The translations under genes and the position numbers were made by a program. Source: Phycisphaerales bacterium (GTDB lineage Bacteria; Planctomycetota; Phycisphaerae; Phycisphaerales; UBA1924). Taken from it: 50,963 nucleotides of DNA. The notes under the pieces are model-generated. The model had not been told where the DNA came from. It saw nothing but the letters and a program-made list of their open reading frames with translations, and did no database searches. Of this stretch, positions 35,085 through 44,200 are shown in pieces; the stretch's first letter is position 1; each line of letters opens with the position of its first letter. Location of the stretch: positions 1-50,963 of the forward strand of contig JAIEOW010000165.1 of the NCBI GenBank assembly GCA_019750095.1, in the 5' to 3' direction.

Positions 35085-36155
35085 TCACTCGGCCCATCGC
35101 ACTCGGACCACAATCGGGCGATGATCCGAGCCGATCGACTCGCACACGCGTGCATCGGTCACGATCACCCCTGGGCCGATCACGGCGTTGTCGAGGCGGA
35201 TGCCGGGCAAGTGGCGGAGCACGCCGACGCTCGGCCAGGTGCTGCCGCGAGCGAATCCGGTGGTGTCGTGCGCCTCGGACCATCCATCGCCGACGAAGGC
35301 ATTCAGGATTGCCGTGCCCGGCGGCGCGTTGAAGTCGCCGATGAGAACGTGCGGGCGGCTCGCATCCGATGATCGCGCCCACGCCGCGAGTGATCGCGCC
35401 CCAGCGCGCTGATCGGCGAAGTAGCGCAGGCCGATCGGTGGCAGCAGGTGCGTGTTGGTCACGCGCATGGGGCGCCCGGCGACCAGAACGCCGGCGGTGA
35501 TCTGCGGCTCGCGCATGTTGGCGAGCGGCGGATACAGCCGTGGCGGCTCGGTGAAGGCGCGACGCGACAGCACAGCTTGCCCGAACGCATCTTCGCGCAC
35601 CACTTCAGAGAGGTGCGGATATTCGCCCTCAAGCACGGGCAGATACGACCGCCGCGCGGCCATCGTCCACTCCTGGATCACGATCACATCGGGTCGATGG
35701 ACCTTGACCAGACGATCAACACCGTCGGGGTCGGCCTGGCCGTACATCGTGTTGATCGAGAGAATGCAGAGTTCATCTGATGATGCGGCTTGCGCAGGTG
35801 GCGGCGCACTCCCTTGCAAGAGCGATGGCGCCAGCGGCACGCCCACGACCAGCGCAGGCATCGCCGCCACGATGCCCAGCCGCACGCGCCGCGTCAGCAT
35901 CGCGAACGCGATCACCAGCAGCATCGCAACGCCTGCATGAAACAGGAACACGCGCGCCATGAACGCGAAATAGTGCCCAACCAACATCGCCCCCGACGCC
36001 TCGGCCAGATCATCACGCCACAGGAGCGCGAGCAGAACATGCACGATTGCACCGCCAGCGGCACACCAGCTCAGGAGCGCAACCAGCGGCCAGCGTCGCT
36101 TGCGCTGCGGTGAGAGACTCGGCGCGGTTCCTGAGGCGCTGGGCCGTTTGAGCAT
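35085..36155 (-). CDS. endonuclease/exonuclease/phosphatase (EEP) family membrane protein
   Basis: A 356-residue protein. Three hydrophobic helices in residues 20-130 (WPLVALLSWCAAGGAIVHVL, FMARVFLFHAGVAMLLVIAF, LGIVAAMPALVVGVPLAP) anchor it, and a C-terminal EEP hydrolase domain follows. Catalytic-fold motifs: LCILSINTMYG, VIVIQEWT (metal-binding Glu), NTHLLPP, LIGDFNAPPGT and the terminal SDHRPIVVRV (Asp-His). Such proteins cleave phosphodiester bonds in nucleic acids or phospholipids; the outward-facing domain suggests an extracellular or periplasmic substrate. It starts 41 bp after the clpB stop on the same strand. Confidence 0.8.
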   Translation of the reverse strand: MLKRPSASGTAPSLSPQRKRRWPLVALLSWCAAGGAIVHVLLALLWRDDLAEASGAMLVGHYFAFMARVFLFHAGVAMLLVIAFAMLTRRVRLGIVAAMPALVVGVPLAPSLLQGSAPPPAQAASSDELCILSINTMYGQADPDGVDRLVKVHRPDVIVIQEWTMAARRSYLPVLEGEYPHLSEVVREDAFGQAVLSRRAFTEPPRLYPPLANMREPQITAGVLVAGRPMRVTNTHLLPPIGLRYFADQRAGARSLAAWARSSDASRPHVLIGDFNAPPGTAILNAFVGDGWSEAHDTTGFARGSTWPSVGVLRHLPGIRLDNAVIGPGVIVTDARVCESIGSDHRPIVVRVRWAE

Positions 36156-36195
36156 CCACAGTGGTACGCACGCGTCCGTCGTGCTGTTCGGGGCT

Positions 36196-38976
36196 CTATG
36201 CCTTCTCGAACACAAACCCGCCGCGCTGATAGTCGCAGCGGATCTTGTCTCCCGGCCCGAACTCACCCGCCAGCAGGCGGCTGGCCAGCGGATTCTCGAT
36301 GCGCTGCTGGATGGTGCGCTTCAGCGGGCGAGCGCCAAAGGCCGGGTCCCAGCCCTCGTTGGCGATGTGCTGCGTGGCCTCGGCGGTGAGTTCGATGGTC
36401 ATCTCGCGTTCGCCCAGGCGCTTGCGCAGGCGGCCGAGCTGGATCTCGACGATCTTGCCGATGTCCTCGCGCTTGAGCTGGTGGAAAACGACCGTCTCAT
36501 CGATGCGGTTAAGCAGCTCGGGGCGCAGGAACGTCCCCCCCGCCCCGCCACCCATCATCTGCTGGGCCTTCACCACGGCGTCGCGCACCTTGGTCGGCAT
36601 GCCCGCGGCCTTGCCGAGTTCCTCCATGGCCATGCCGGACGGCCCGCGGCGGAGCAGGTCACGCATCGCCGCGTCGATCTCCCAGTCCTCGGCACCGCTG
36701 GCCGTCAGTTCCTGCAGCATCTGGCTGCCGAAGTTGCTGGTCATCACCACGATCGCGTTCTTGAAGTCAACCGTGCGGCCCTGGCCGTCGGTCAATCGCC
36801 CGTCATCGAGCACCTGCAACAGCACGTTGAAAACATCCGGGTGCGCCTTCTCGATCTCGTCCAGCAGAATCACGGCGTAGGGGCGTCTGCGCACCGCCTC
36901 GGTGAGCGCGCCACCCTCTTCATACCCGACATAGCCCGGCGGCGCGCCGATGAGCCGGCTCACGGCGTGCTTCTCCATGTACTCGCTCATGTCCACGCGC
37001 ACCATCGCCTCTTCGGTGTCGAAGAGAAACTCGGCGAGCGCCTTGCACGTCTCGGTCTTGCCCACGCCGGTCGGGCCAAGGAACAGGAACGACCCGATCG
37101 GGCGATTGGGATCGCCCAAGCCGCTGCGCCCGCGGCGCACGGCGTTGGCCACCGCTTTCAGCGCCTCGTCCTGCCCGACAACGCGACGGTTCAATCCCTC
37201 TTCCATCCGCAACAACTTCTCGCGCTCGCCCTCGAGCATGCGGCTGACCGGGATGCCCGTCCACTTGCCCACGATCTCGGCGACCAGCTCGCCGTCGACT
37301 TCTTCCTTGACCAGTGCGTCGCCCTTGGCCTGGCGCTCGCTCATCGCCTTCTCCGCTTCGGCGAGTCGCTTCTCCAGATCGCGGATCTCGCCGTACTGAA
37401 TGCGGGCGGCGGTCTCCAGATCGCCCCGGCGCTGGGCCTGCTCGAGCTGCGTGCGCTTGGCATCGATCTGGCCCTTGACGGTCTTGACCGCCTCCAGGTC
37501 CTTCTTCTCCGACTCCCACCGGGCCGTCAGAGAGCCGTTCTTTTCCTGCAGTTCGGCGAGTTCGCGGTTGATGCGGTCGAGTTCTCTCTGGGTACCCCCA
37601 CGCTCCGCGTGGGCCGGCTTGTCATCAGGCGCCACGCGGAGCGTGGCGGTACCCGAAACCTCGATCTTCAGCGCCTCGCGCTCGATCTCCAGCTGCATGA
37701 TCTTCCGCCGAAGCTCATCGAGCTCCGTCGGCATGCTGTCGTTCTCCATCCGCAGGCGACTCGCGGCCTCGTCGATCAGATCGATCGCCTTGTCCGGAAG
37801 GAATCGCTCGGTGATGTAGCGGTGGCTCAGCGTCGCCGCGGCGAGGATCGCGCTGTCGAGGATCTTCACCCCGTGGTGCGCCTCATAGCGCGGCTTCAGC
37901 CCGCGAAGGATCGCCACCGTCTCTTCGACGCTCGGCTGATCGACATAGACCGTCTGGAATCGCCGCTCAAAAGCCGGGTCTTTCTCGATGTGCTTGCGAT
38001 ACTCATCCAGCGTGGTCGCGCCGATGCAGCGCAGCTCGCCGCGGGAGAGTGCGGGCTTGAGCAGGTTGCCCGCGCTCACCGCGCCCTCGGCCGCGCCCGC
38101 CCCCACGATCGTGTGCAACTCATCGATGAACAGGATGATCTGACCCTTGCTCGCCTGCACCTCGCGCAGCACGGCTTTCAGGCGCTCTTCAAACTCGCCG
38201 CGGTACTTTGCCCCCGCGAGCAACTGCCCGACATCGAGCGCGACGATCCTCTGCGAACGCATGCCTTCCGGGCAGTCACCGTTGACGATGCGCAGCGCGA
38301 TTCCCTCGGCGATTGCAGTCTTGCCCACGCCGGGTTCGCCGATCAAGACTGGGTTGTTCTTGGTTCTTCGGCTGAGCACCTGCATGCAGCGACGAATCTC
38401 CTCGTCTCGGCCGATCACCGGATCGAGCTTGCCCTGCTGCGCCTTTTCAGTGAGATCGGTCGAGTACTTCTTCAGCGCCTCGTACTGCGTCTCGGCGTTG
38501 GGATCATTCACGTTCTGCACGCCGCTCTGCTCACGAATCTGCTTGACGGCCTTCTCGATCTTGCCGCGATCGGCACCACCAACGGTCACGAGCACATCCT
38601 TGGCCTGAGCTCCACCCGCGCCGTCGGCGAGCGCCAGCAGCAGGTGCTCGCTGCTGACATAGGCGTCGCCGAGCTTCTTGCTCTCCTGCTCGGCTTTGGC
38701 GAGCAGTTCCACGATCTGCCGACCGGCACCACCGCCGGCCGAACCGCTGACGGTGGGCAAGCGTTTGAGTTCACTCTCCGCAACTTGCTGCACGCGCTGG
38801 GCCGCCGCGGAGCCGCCGACGCGTTCCAGAATGCTCCACCCGGGCGAGGACCGCTCGCTCACGAGGGCCTTGAGGACGTGGAGGCCGGTGATCTCGGGAT
38901 GCGATCGGCCCGCCGCGTCGGACTGGGCGTCGGCAAGGGCTTGCTGGGCGAGGGTGGTGAGGCGATCGGGACGCAT
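36196..38976 (-). CDS. clpB: ATP-dependent disaggregase ClpB
   Basis: ClpB extracts and unfolds aggregated proteins with DnaK. The 926-residue protein (E. coli 857) has an N-domain (residues 1-150), AAA1 with Walker A GEPGVGKT (Lys219) and [12 protein letters not shown], the coiled-coil middle domain, and AAA2 with GPTGVGKTE (Lys640) and [25 protein letters not shown] is the pore loop of AAA2. The middle domain carries an in-frame insertion (about residues 441-462) encoded by a 65-bp inverted repeat. A second extra loop (residues about 770-800, rich in Gly and Met) lies in AAA2. No ClpP-binding loop is seen. A hairpin lies 14 nt before the ATG. Confidence 0.95.
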   Translation of the reverse strand: MRPDRLTTLAQQALADAQSDAAGRSHPEITGLHVLKALVSERSSPGWSILERVGGSAAAQRVQQVAESELKRLPTVSGSAGGGAGRQIVELLAKAEQESKKLGDAYVSSEHLLLALADGAGGAQAKDVLVTVGGADRGKIEKAVKQIREQSGVQNVNDPNAETQYEALKKYSTDLTEKAQQGKLDPVIGRDEEIRRCMQVLSRRTKNNPVLIGEPGVGKTAIAEGIALRIVNGDCPEGMRSQRIVALDVGQLLAGAKYRGEFEERLKAVLREVQASKGQIILFIDELHTIVGAGAAEGAVSAGNLLKPALSRGELRCIGATTLDEYRKHIEKDPAFERRFQTVYVDQPSVEETVAILRGLKPRYEAHHGVKILDSAILAAATLSHRYITERFLPDKAIDLIDEAASRLRMENDSMPTELDELRRKIMQLEIEREALKIEVSGTATLRVAPDDKPAHAERGGTQRELDRINRELAELQEKNGSLTARWESEKKDLEAVKTVKGQIDAKRTQLEQAQRRGDLETAARIQYGEIRDLEKRLAEAEKAMSERQAKGDALVKEEVDGELVAEIVGKWTGIPVSRMLEGEREKLLRMEEGLNRRVVGQDEALKAVANAVRRGRSGLGDPNRPIGSFLFLGPTGVGKTETCKALAEFLFDTEEAMVRVDMSEYMEKHAVSRLIGAPPGYVGYEEGGALTEAVRRRPYAVILLDEIEKAHPDVFNVLLQVLDDGRLTDGQGRTVDFKNAIVVMTSNFGSQMLQELTASGAEDWEIDAAMRDLLRRGPSGMAMEELGKAAGMPTKVRDAVVKAQQMMGGGAGGTFLRPELLNRIDETVVFHQLKREDIGKIVEIQLGRLRKRLGEREMTIELTAEATQHIANEGWDPAFGARPLKRTIQQRIENPLASRLLAGEFGPGDKIRCDYQRGGFVFEKA
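37590..37654. repeat. palindromic element inserted in clpB
   Basis: Two 23-bp arms (37590-37612 and 37632-37654) are reverse complements with one mismatch, around a 19-bp loop. Each arm also contains a near-palindrome of the type CCACGCTCCGCGTGG. The element keeps the ClpB frame and encodes an extra segment ([18 protein letters not shown]) in the middle domain. This resembles Rickettsia palindromic elements in principle, but the sequence is different. See the finding. Confidence 0.85.
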
Positions 38977-39393
38977 AGCGATCTTTCTGCCCGCACAATC
39001 GATGCGGGCCTTGGGTCGAGCGTGCGCCTCTCACAGCGCTGTCGCTTGCCCCCGAGACTCTCTGCAAGCCGCGCGCCACGCGGCCCACACCGGCGGTCTG
39101 ATGATGATGCCCGCCGGGGGGCTCAGTCCGGCATGGATTCGGCAGAGTCTGCTGATTTGGCAGATCACGCCCCGCCACCCCGCCCTTGCCGGTCTCCGGA
39201 CACCTTCCAAACAGCGGGCGGCCAAACGGGACAGAGTTCGCTCTCAAGTTGTCCAGATTCGCATGTGGATCGCATCAAGTCGTCCATCAGGTGAAGATCG
39301 TGTTTCTCACGCACACAACGCTTGATTCTGCGAGAGGCCACTGCAAATTAGACGGCCGCGCTGCTGGGAAGCGCGGTTCGAGGAGATGACGAG
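38977..39393. other. intergenic stretch with clpB leader hairpin, no gene
   Basis: About 417 bp between divergent clpB and the choice-of-anchor A gene. A hairpin with arms CCCGCA (38990-38995) and TGCGGG (39003-39008) lies in the clpB leader, 14 nt before its ATG. No CIRCE element is visible. TTGATT and AAATTA (about 39320-39350, 17 bp apart) could drive the plus-strand gene, but weakly. The open frames here lack coding character. Confidence 0.4.
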
Positions 39394-40284
39394 ATGTTGT
39401 ACCGTTGCGCTCTTGGTCTTGCGTTGTGCGCTGTTGCCGCTCCCTCGGCGTCTGCCAACAGCGTCCTGACAAGCTGGAATCTGATCGTCCGAAACAGCGT
39501 CACGTCCTCCTCAGAAGTCGATGGCTCGGCCTTGATCGGGGGCAACCTCACCGGCGCGAGCAACTACACCGTTCAGACTGTCACCGCGCCCGGCAACGTC
39601 GGCCTCGCCGTCGGCGGCAACGTCTCGGGCGGGCCGATCAGCGTCAACAACGGGGGCAACTTCCGCTTCGCCGGCACTGTCTCCACCATCGTGAACACCA
39701 ACGGCGGAGGCAACTCGGCGGCGGACGCGACGATTCCGACTCAGGTCACCTCCGCACTTGCACAGGTCGCATCAATCTCTTCATACCTCTCCGGCCTGAG
39801 CACCAACGGCACGCTCGATGGCGCGGGCAACCTCAACGCCGTGCCGACGAACATCAACGGCACGCTGGTCGCGGTCTATTCCATCACGCCCGCCCAGTGG
39901 TCGTCTCTCGGGCAGCTCAACCTGAACATTGGCTCCGCGCAGAGCGTGATCATCAACGTCCCCTCCGCCGGGTCGATCAGCTTTGTCGCGCCGCCCAACC
40001 TGATCGGCGGATTCAGCCAGAGCAACAGCAGCCGCATCCTCTGGAACATCCCCAACGCCACGAGCATCTCGGTCAACAACACCTTCAACGGCGCGCTCAT
40101 CGCCCCCAACGCCGCCCTCAGCATTCTGGGCGGCGGCGTGAACGGCTCGGTGGTCGTCGACAGCATCCCCCAGCAGCTCGCTGAGATTCGCCGATTCACG
40201 TACAACGGCTTTGTCCCGACACCCGCCGGAGCATCCCTGCTCGCACTCGCAGGACTCGCGGCAGGTCGTCGCCGCCGTCGCTGA
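39394..40284 (+). CDS. choice-of-anchor A domain protein with PEP-CTERM-like signal
   Basis: A 296-residue exported protein. Signal peptide (ALGLALCAVAAPSASA), then the collagen-binding-like choice-of-anchor A domain: NLIVRNSVTSSSEVDGSALI, a repeat-rich beta body with GNLTGASNYTV and GNVSGGP, and FNGALIAPNAALSILGGGVN typical of that domain. The tail VPTPAGASLLALAGLAAG followed by RRRRR is a sorting signal. Its role is probably adhesion or surface layer structure. AGGAGATGACGAG precedes the ATG. The stop lies 10 bp from the convergent trpC stop. Confidence 0.85.
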   Translation: MLYRCALGLALCAVAAPSASANSVLTSWNLIVRNSVTSSSEVDGSALIGGNLTGASNYTVQTVTAPGNVGLAVGGNVSGGPISVNNGGNFRFAGTVSTIVNTNGGGNSAADATIPTQVTSALAQVASISSYLSGLSTNGTLDGAGNLNAVPTNINGTLVAVYSITPAQWSSLGQLNLNIGSAQSVIINVPSAGSISFVAPPNLIGGFSQSNSSRILWNIPNATSISVNNTFNGALIAPNAALSILGGGVNGSVVVDSIPQQLAEIRRFTYNGFVPTPAGASLLALAGLAAGRRRRR

Positions 40285-40294
40285 GGCGCTCCCC

Positions 40295-41152
40295 TCACGG
40301 CCTCCCAAGCAACTCCGCCAGCGCCCGCCCCGGATCGTCCTGGCGCATCAGGTGCTCACCCACCAGCAGCACCTTCACGCCGTGATGCCTGAGCCACGTC
40401 GCGTCTTTGTTGGTTTTGATGCCGCTCTCGCTCACGAGGATGCTGCGGTCTTCGACCATGTCCAGCAGGCGCAGCGTGTGGTTGATGTCCACGGTCTGAC
40501 TGGCGAGATCTCGGTTGTTGATGCCCAGCAGGAAGTAGCTCGGGTGCGGAAAACCCACATGCGGGCGCACGCGGAGCAGGCTGTCGACGCTGTGGACCTC
40601 CAGCAGCGTCGTCAGTCCCAGCCGCTGGGCCAGGATCAGCATGTCCAGCATCTCGGCGATCGTCAGGCACTCGGCGATCAGCAGCACCGCATCAGCCCCC
40701 GCCGCACGGCTCTCCCACAGTTGCCAGGGATCGATGATGAAGTCCTTGCGCAGCACCGGAATCGGCACGGCTTCCTTGATCCGCTCGATGAACCCCAGCT
40801 CGCCGGCGAAAAACCGCTGATCGGTCAGGCAACTGATCGCCTGCGCTCCGTTTTCAAAGTACCGCCGGGCGATGTGCGCGGGATCAAAGCCGTCGGTGCC
40901 ATGGCGACCGCCGCGGGGCGCGAGCTTTTCATACTCCGGGCGAATCCACCCCGCTGACGGGCTCTTGCGTTTCACCTCGGCGATCACCGAGATGTGGAAC
41001 GGATCCTCATGGTGCGTGACGGCGGCAAAGAAGTTCCGCGGGGCCTCGGCCTGCGCGACAAGAGCTTCCAGCTCTGCAAAGCTCGTACGCCCGCGGGCGT
41101 CGGCAACTTCCTGCCGCTTGTGGTCGATGATTTCTTTCAGCACGCCGGTCAT
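40295..41152 (-). CDS. trpC: indole-3-glycerol-phosphate synthase
   Basis: TrpC closes the indole ring in tryptophan biosynthesis. The 285-residue (beta/alpha)8 enzyme has VIAEVKRKSPSAG, ISCLTDQRFF, VLRKDFIIDPWQLWESRAAG, LGINNRDLAS and LVSESGI with the usual catalytic Lys, Glu and Asn residues. Two loops are longer than in typical TrpC: about 16 residues after SPSAGWIR (KLAPRGGRHGTDG region) and about 10 around VRPHVGFPHPSYF. No other trp genes are adjacent. The ATG at 41152 lacks a clear Shine-Dalgarno sequence; the extension upstream is not TrpC-like. Confidence 0.94.
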   Translation of the reverse strand: MTGVLKEIIDHKRQEVADARGRTSFAELEALVAQAEAPRNFFAAVTHHEDPFHISVIAEVKRKSPSAGWIRPEYEKLAPRGGRHGTDGFDPAHIARRYFENGAQAISCLTDQRFFAGELGFIERIKEAVPIPVLRKDFIIDPWQLWESRAAGADAVLLIAECLTIAEMLDMLILAQRLGLTTLLEVHSVDSLLRVRPHVGFPHPSYFLLGINNRDLASQTVDINHTLRLLDMVEDRSILVSESGIKTNKDATWLRHHGVKVLLVGEHLMRQDDPGRALAELLGRP

Positions 41153-41189
41153 TGGGAGAGCATTGTTGACCGGCCGATGCAACGGGGAA

Positions 41190-41216
41190 GCCCCCGGCCC
41201 AGAGTGAACCGGGGGC
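41190..41216 (-). terminator. possible terminator after the PEP-CTERM-like gene at 41251
   Basis: Arms GCCCCCGG (41190-41197) and CCGGGGGC (41209-41216) flank an 11-nt loop 34 bp after the stop codon at 41251. Only a weak TTCC follows on the minus strand, so termination may be partial, allowing read-through into trpC. Confidence 0.5.
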
Positions 41217-41250
41217 CACACCTTCAGCCTGTGAGCGAGCGGTCGAACGC

Positions 41251-41901
41251 TCAGCGCTGAGCAGCCCGACGCCGCCGCATGCCCAGCATTGCGACCCCGG
41301 CGAACACCGCAGCCGCACCGGGAGCGGGAATCACCGTCACCGAAGCGTTGCTCGTATCCGGGGCAAAGTCAGAGATGCCCGCAAAGCCGTTCGGCGCGGC
41401 CGTCCGCGGCCAGAGATTGACCGTGTACGAGCTCAAGGCAAAGCCCGTGCTCGGCAGCAGACTCCCCGGGACCACAGCGGTGATGCTGGCTCCGCTGATC
41501 GTGATGGCGCTCGACGGCAGATCGATCGCAGGAAGCCCGCCGCCAGCGATCTGGCTCGTCCCGCCCGGAACGATGCGGACGACACGGTCAAAGAGGACGT
41601 TCGTCAGGCCATTGGCGGCAAAGCCCGCCGTGCCCGCCCCGCGATTCACACCCCAGACGAACGAGGACGACGCGGTCGTGCCCACCGCACCCGCCGATGT
41701 CGACGAGAACGTGAAGGTGTTGCTGGTGATGTCATACACCGCCTCGGCGAAGAGCACATCGAGGTCCGGATTCGCAGCGGCCGAGAACCCGTTGAGCAGA
41801 TCCCCAGCCGGATCAGTGACCGGCGCACCCATGGCCAGTGGTGCACCCAACGCCATCAGTGCCAGCGCGGCGAACGAACGAATCGTGGTTGATCGGGACA
41901 T
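41251..41901 (-). CDS. secreted protein with PEP-CTERM-like C-terminal signal
   Basis: A 216-residue exported protein of unknown function. Signal peptide (SFAALALMALGAPLAMG), a beta-rich body starting PVTDPAGDLLNGFSAAANPD, and a tail of VIPAPGAAAVFAGVAMLG with MRRRR and a short AAQR extension. The body is not clearly related to the tandem pair at 26-28 kb. GAGAGAGG precedes the ATG at 41901; five residues upstream (MREVT) are possible but less likely. It probably sits at the cell surface. Confidence 0.78.
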   Translation of the reverse strand: MSRSTTIRSFAALALMALGAPLAMGAPVTDPAGDLLNGFSAAANPDLDVLFAEAVYDITSNTFTFSSTSAGAVGTTASSSFVWGVNRGAGTAGFAANGLTNVLFDRVVRIVPGGTSQIAGGGLPAIDLPSSAITISGASITAVVPGSLLPSTGFALSSYTVNLWPRTAAPNGFAGISDFAPDTSNASVTVIPAPGAAAVFAGVAMLGMRRRRAAQR

Positions 41902-42403
41902 TGTGACCTCTCTCAAGAAAAGCTACGTACAACACATCCGGGGAACGCACCATGCGTCCCGGCAAGCCATCGCCACGGCCAGCCAGCCGTGGCAAGGAAC
42001 GTTCACCACGCGCAGATCGTCCTGACTCGTCGCCCCACGACCCACTTGTGCAACGACTCGCGCGCTCAGTCGCCCGCTCATCGATGAATGTCCACTTACT
42101 GCCTGAGCATTGCAGAAGAGGGTTTAATCCTGAGACTTTTCATGATCAGCACGATCTCGAAGCCAGCGTGCTTCGCGTGCATCAGGAAACACGATTCGAC
42201 TCTACCAGCGAGCACGCACCTCGATGTTTGAGATTGGTGAAGTTTGCACACCGCTCTGCGTGGGTATGGCCACACCAAGCCGCGCCCGCTCTCAGCGCAA
42301 GCAAAGGCGCGGCGCTGCCTCCCACACCCGTGCACAAAGCACGAGTGCTCTCCACAAACTCCGAATGGTGTCGGTCGTCAGGCTTCGTGCGACGCGAATG
42401 CGA
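41902..42403. other. intergenic stretch, no gene supported
   Basis: About 500 bp between two minus-strand genes. It is less GC-rich than its surroundings in the middle (about 42080-42260) and the open frames (for example minus 42096-42335) show no domain or consistent codon bias. It may hold the promoter of the gene at 41901 or a decayed gene. No repeat or RNA gene is recognisable. Confidence 0.4.
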
Positions 42404-42799
42404 TCACACCGCCGCCGCACCCGCCTCGGCGACCGCGTGGTCCTGTTCGCCCGATCCGCCGCTGACGCCGATCGCACCCACGACCACGCCGTTCTTCTTC
42501 AGGGGCACACCGCCGGCAAAGATCATGATCTTGCCGTCGTTGGAGGCGTTGATCCCGAAGAACTGCCCGCCGGACTGCGAGTGCGTCGCCAGATCCTTCG
42601 TCGCGATATCAAAGGCTCGCGACGTATACGCCTTTTTGATCGAGATATCGATCGAACCGATCCACGCGCCATCCATCCGCACATGCGAGATCAAGTTGCC
42701 GCCCGCGTCGGCCACGGCAATGTTCATCGGCTGCTTGATCTCCGCCGCCTTCTTCTCAGCGGCAGCGATGATTCGGCGGGCGTCGGCAAGGGTCAGCAT
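42404..42799 (-). CDS. GlcG/HbpS family protein
   Basis: A 131-residue protein of the GlcG/HbpS (DUF336) family: LADARRIIAAAEKKAAEI, MNIAVADAGGNLISHVRMDG, a SIKKAYTSRAF segment, FAGGVPLKKNGVVVGAIGVSGG and DHAVAEAGA. The known members include a haem-binding sensor (HbpS) and a protein of the glycolate operon (GlcG); a haem or cofactor-binding role is plausible, not shown. There is no signal peptide. It follows dnaN at 98 bp, with a dispersed palindrome between them. Confidence 0.87.
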   Translation of the reverse strand: MLTLADARRIIAAAEKKAAEIKQPMNIAVADAGGNLISHVRMDGAWIGSIDISIKKAYTSRAFDIATKDLATHSQSGGQFFGINASNDGKIMIFAGGVPLKKNGVVVGAIGVSGGSGEQDHAVAEAGAAAV

Positions 42800-42842
42800 G
42801 GGAACCTTTCAGTCGTGGCTCAGAGTCTGGTGGCACTGGAGG

Positions 42843-42885
42843 CCGCCTGTGTGTTCTTTGGTGGCACAGGCGTCCCGCCTGTGTG
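42843..42885. repeat. dispersed palindromic repeat between glcG-like gene and dnaN
   Basis: CACAGGCG (42865-42872) and CGCCTGTG (42876-42883) form a perfect inverted repeat with a 3-nt spacer. A direct copy of the right arm (CCGCCTGTGTG, 42843-42853) lies just before it. There is no T-run, so it is not a standard terminator. It resembles the palindromes at 25131-25188 in size and GC content, though not in sequence. Confidence 0.55.
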
Positions 42886-42897
42886 GTTCAATTCCGA

Positions 42898-44109
42898 TCA
42901 CCCCGGCAAGTTCACCGGCATCACCACATACACAAAGTCGTTTGTCGCCGAGCGGATCAGCCCCGGCTTGTTCGACGCTTTCAGCTCCACGATCACGTTC
43001 TGTTCCGTGACCACCTTCAGCACGTCGGTGATGAACGCCGGATTGAAACTGATCTCGATGTCCTCGCCCTCGTAGTTCTGCAGGTCGATGGAGATCTCGC
43101 TCTCGCCCATCTCCGGCGCACGGCTGGAGAGCTTCAGTCGCTTGTCCTTCGCCGTGAACGCCAGCTTCACACCGCGCGACTCTTCGTTGGTCAGCACGCT
43201 CGCCTTGCGCACCGCGCTGGACAGATCATCCCGCCCGGCCAGCACGCGCTTGTCCTGATCCTTCGGGATCACGTCCTCATACGGCGGGAACGTCCCCTCC
43301 ACCAGCACGCTCGAGAGCACCGCTCGCGGCGCGGGCGCCTTGTCGGGGTCCTTGCCCCCGCCGGGGCCAGCCGGCTCAAACGCGAAGAAGATCCGCGAAT
43401 CCCCCACCGCGATCCGCACCTGCTCATCAGGGTCACGCGCCAGCTTCTGCACGATGTTCAGCGCCTTGGTCGGCACGATGCACGCCACGGCGTCGCCCTT
43501 GGCGTTGGCCCCGGTGAGCTGGCTCCGCGAGAGCGCAAGCCGCCGACCATCCGTCGCGACAAACTCCAGCTTCTTCCCATCGCGCTTCAGAAGCACCCCG
43601 TTGATCGCGTACCGGCTCGTTTCGCGGGCCGTCGCAAAGACCGTTCGCTGCACCAGTTCCAGAAGTGCCGAGGCCTGGTGGCTGAACACGGCCTTGGCCG
43701 GGTCCGGCCCGCCGCCCGAGACGGCTGCCGCGAAATCGGGCATCGGCGGAAAGTCCTTCGCCGGATACGCAAACACGCGGAAGTGCGCGTTGGTCCCGCG
43801 GATGTGCATCAGGTCGCCCTCGGTCTCGAGGGTCAGCGTCGGGTCGTTGTCCTCCGCCGAGATGATCGCGCGCAGCTTGTCCGCCGGCACCGCCGCCTCG
43901 CCGGGCTTCTGCACATCAACCTGCGTCAGCGTCAGGTGCAGGCTCGTCTCGGCGTCTGTGCCCGAGAGTGTCAGCTCGCCCGCGCCGCCGACTTTTCTCG
44001 CCGTGAGCTTCACGCACGACAGCGCAGGCGTGGGCGTGCGCGAGGGCACCACCCCAGCAACACTGTTGATGGCGTCCATCAACGCACCACGATCGCAGAT
44101 GACCTTCAT
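42898..44109 (-). CDS. dnaN: DNA polymerase III beta subunit (sliding clamp)
   Basis: DnaN forms the ring that tethers DNA polymerase III to DNA. The 403-residue protein (E. coli 366) begins MKVICDRGALMDAINSVAGVV and has three clamp domains, with RETSRYAINGVLL, FVATDGRRLALSRS and VEGTFPPYEDVIP. It ends with the conserved DFVYVVMPVNLPG C-terminus. A Gly/Pro/Lys-rich insert near residue 240 (AGPGGGKDPDKAPAPRAV) accounts for the extra length. dnaA and recF are not adjacent; gyrB is 30 kb away in the window. Confidence 0.95.
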   Translation of the reverse strand: MKVICDRGALMDAINSVAGVVPSRTPTPALSCVKLTARKVGGAGELTLSGTDAETSLHLTLTQVDVQKPGEAAVPADKLRAIISAEDNDPTLTLETEGDLMHIRGTNAHFRVFAYPAKDFPPMPDFAAAVSGGGPDPAKAVFSHQASALLELVQRTVFATARETSRYAINGVLLKRDGKKLEFVATDGRRLALSRSQLTGANAKGDAVACIVPTKALNIVQKLARDPDEQVRIAVGDSRIFFAFEPAGPGGGKDPDKAPAPRAVLSSVLVEGTFPPYEDVIPKDQDKRVLAGRDDLSSAVRKASVLTNEESRGVKLAFTAKDKRLKLSSRAPEMGESEISIDLQNYEGEDIEISFNPAFITDVLKVVTEQNVIVELKASNKPGLIRSATNDFVYVVMPVNLPG

Positions 44110-44200
44110 ACCGCTGAATCCTCCGTGAACAACCCTTGGGGAGTGGGGTCAAGTGTACTCGACCCGGCCCCTCGGCACGGCCTCTCGCCCCACCACCCCC

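Noticed and set aside
36100-39294. 1,064-codon open frame on the plus strand opposite clpB
   Set aside because: Antisense shadow of a complete ClpB gene; composition and lack of motifs show it is not coding.
42096-42335. 79-codon minus-strand ORF between the PEP-CTERM-like gene and the GlcG-like gene
   Set aside because: No recognisable motif and inconsistent codon bias; only its last 28 codons look vaguely protein-like.
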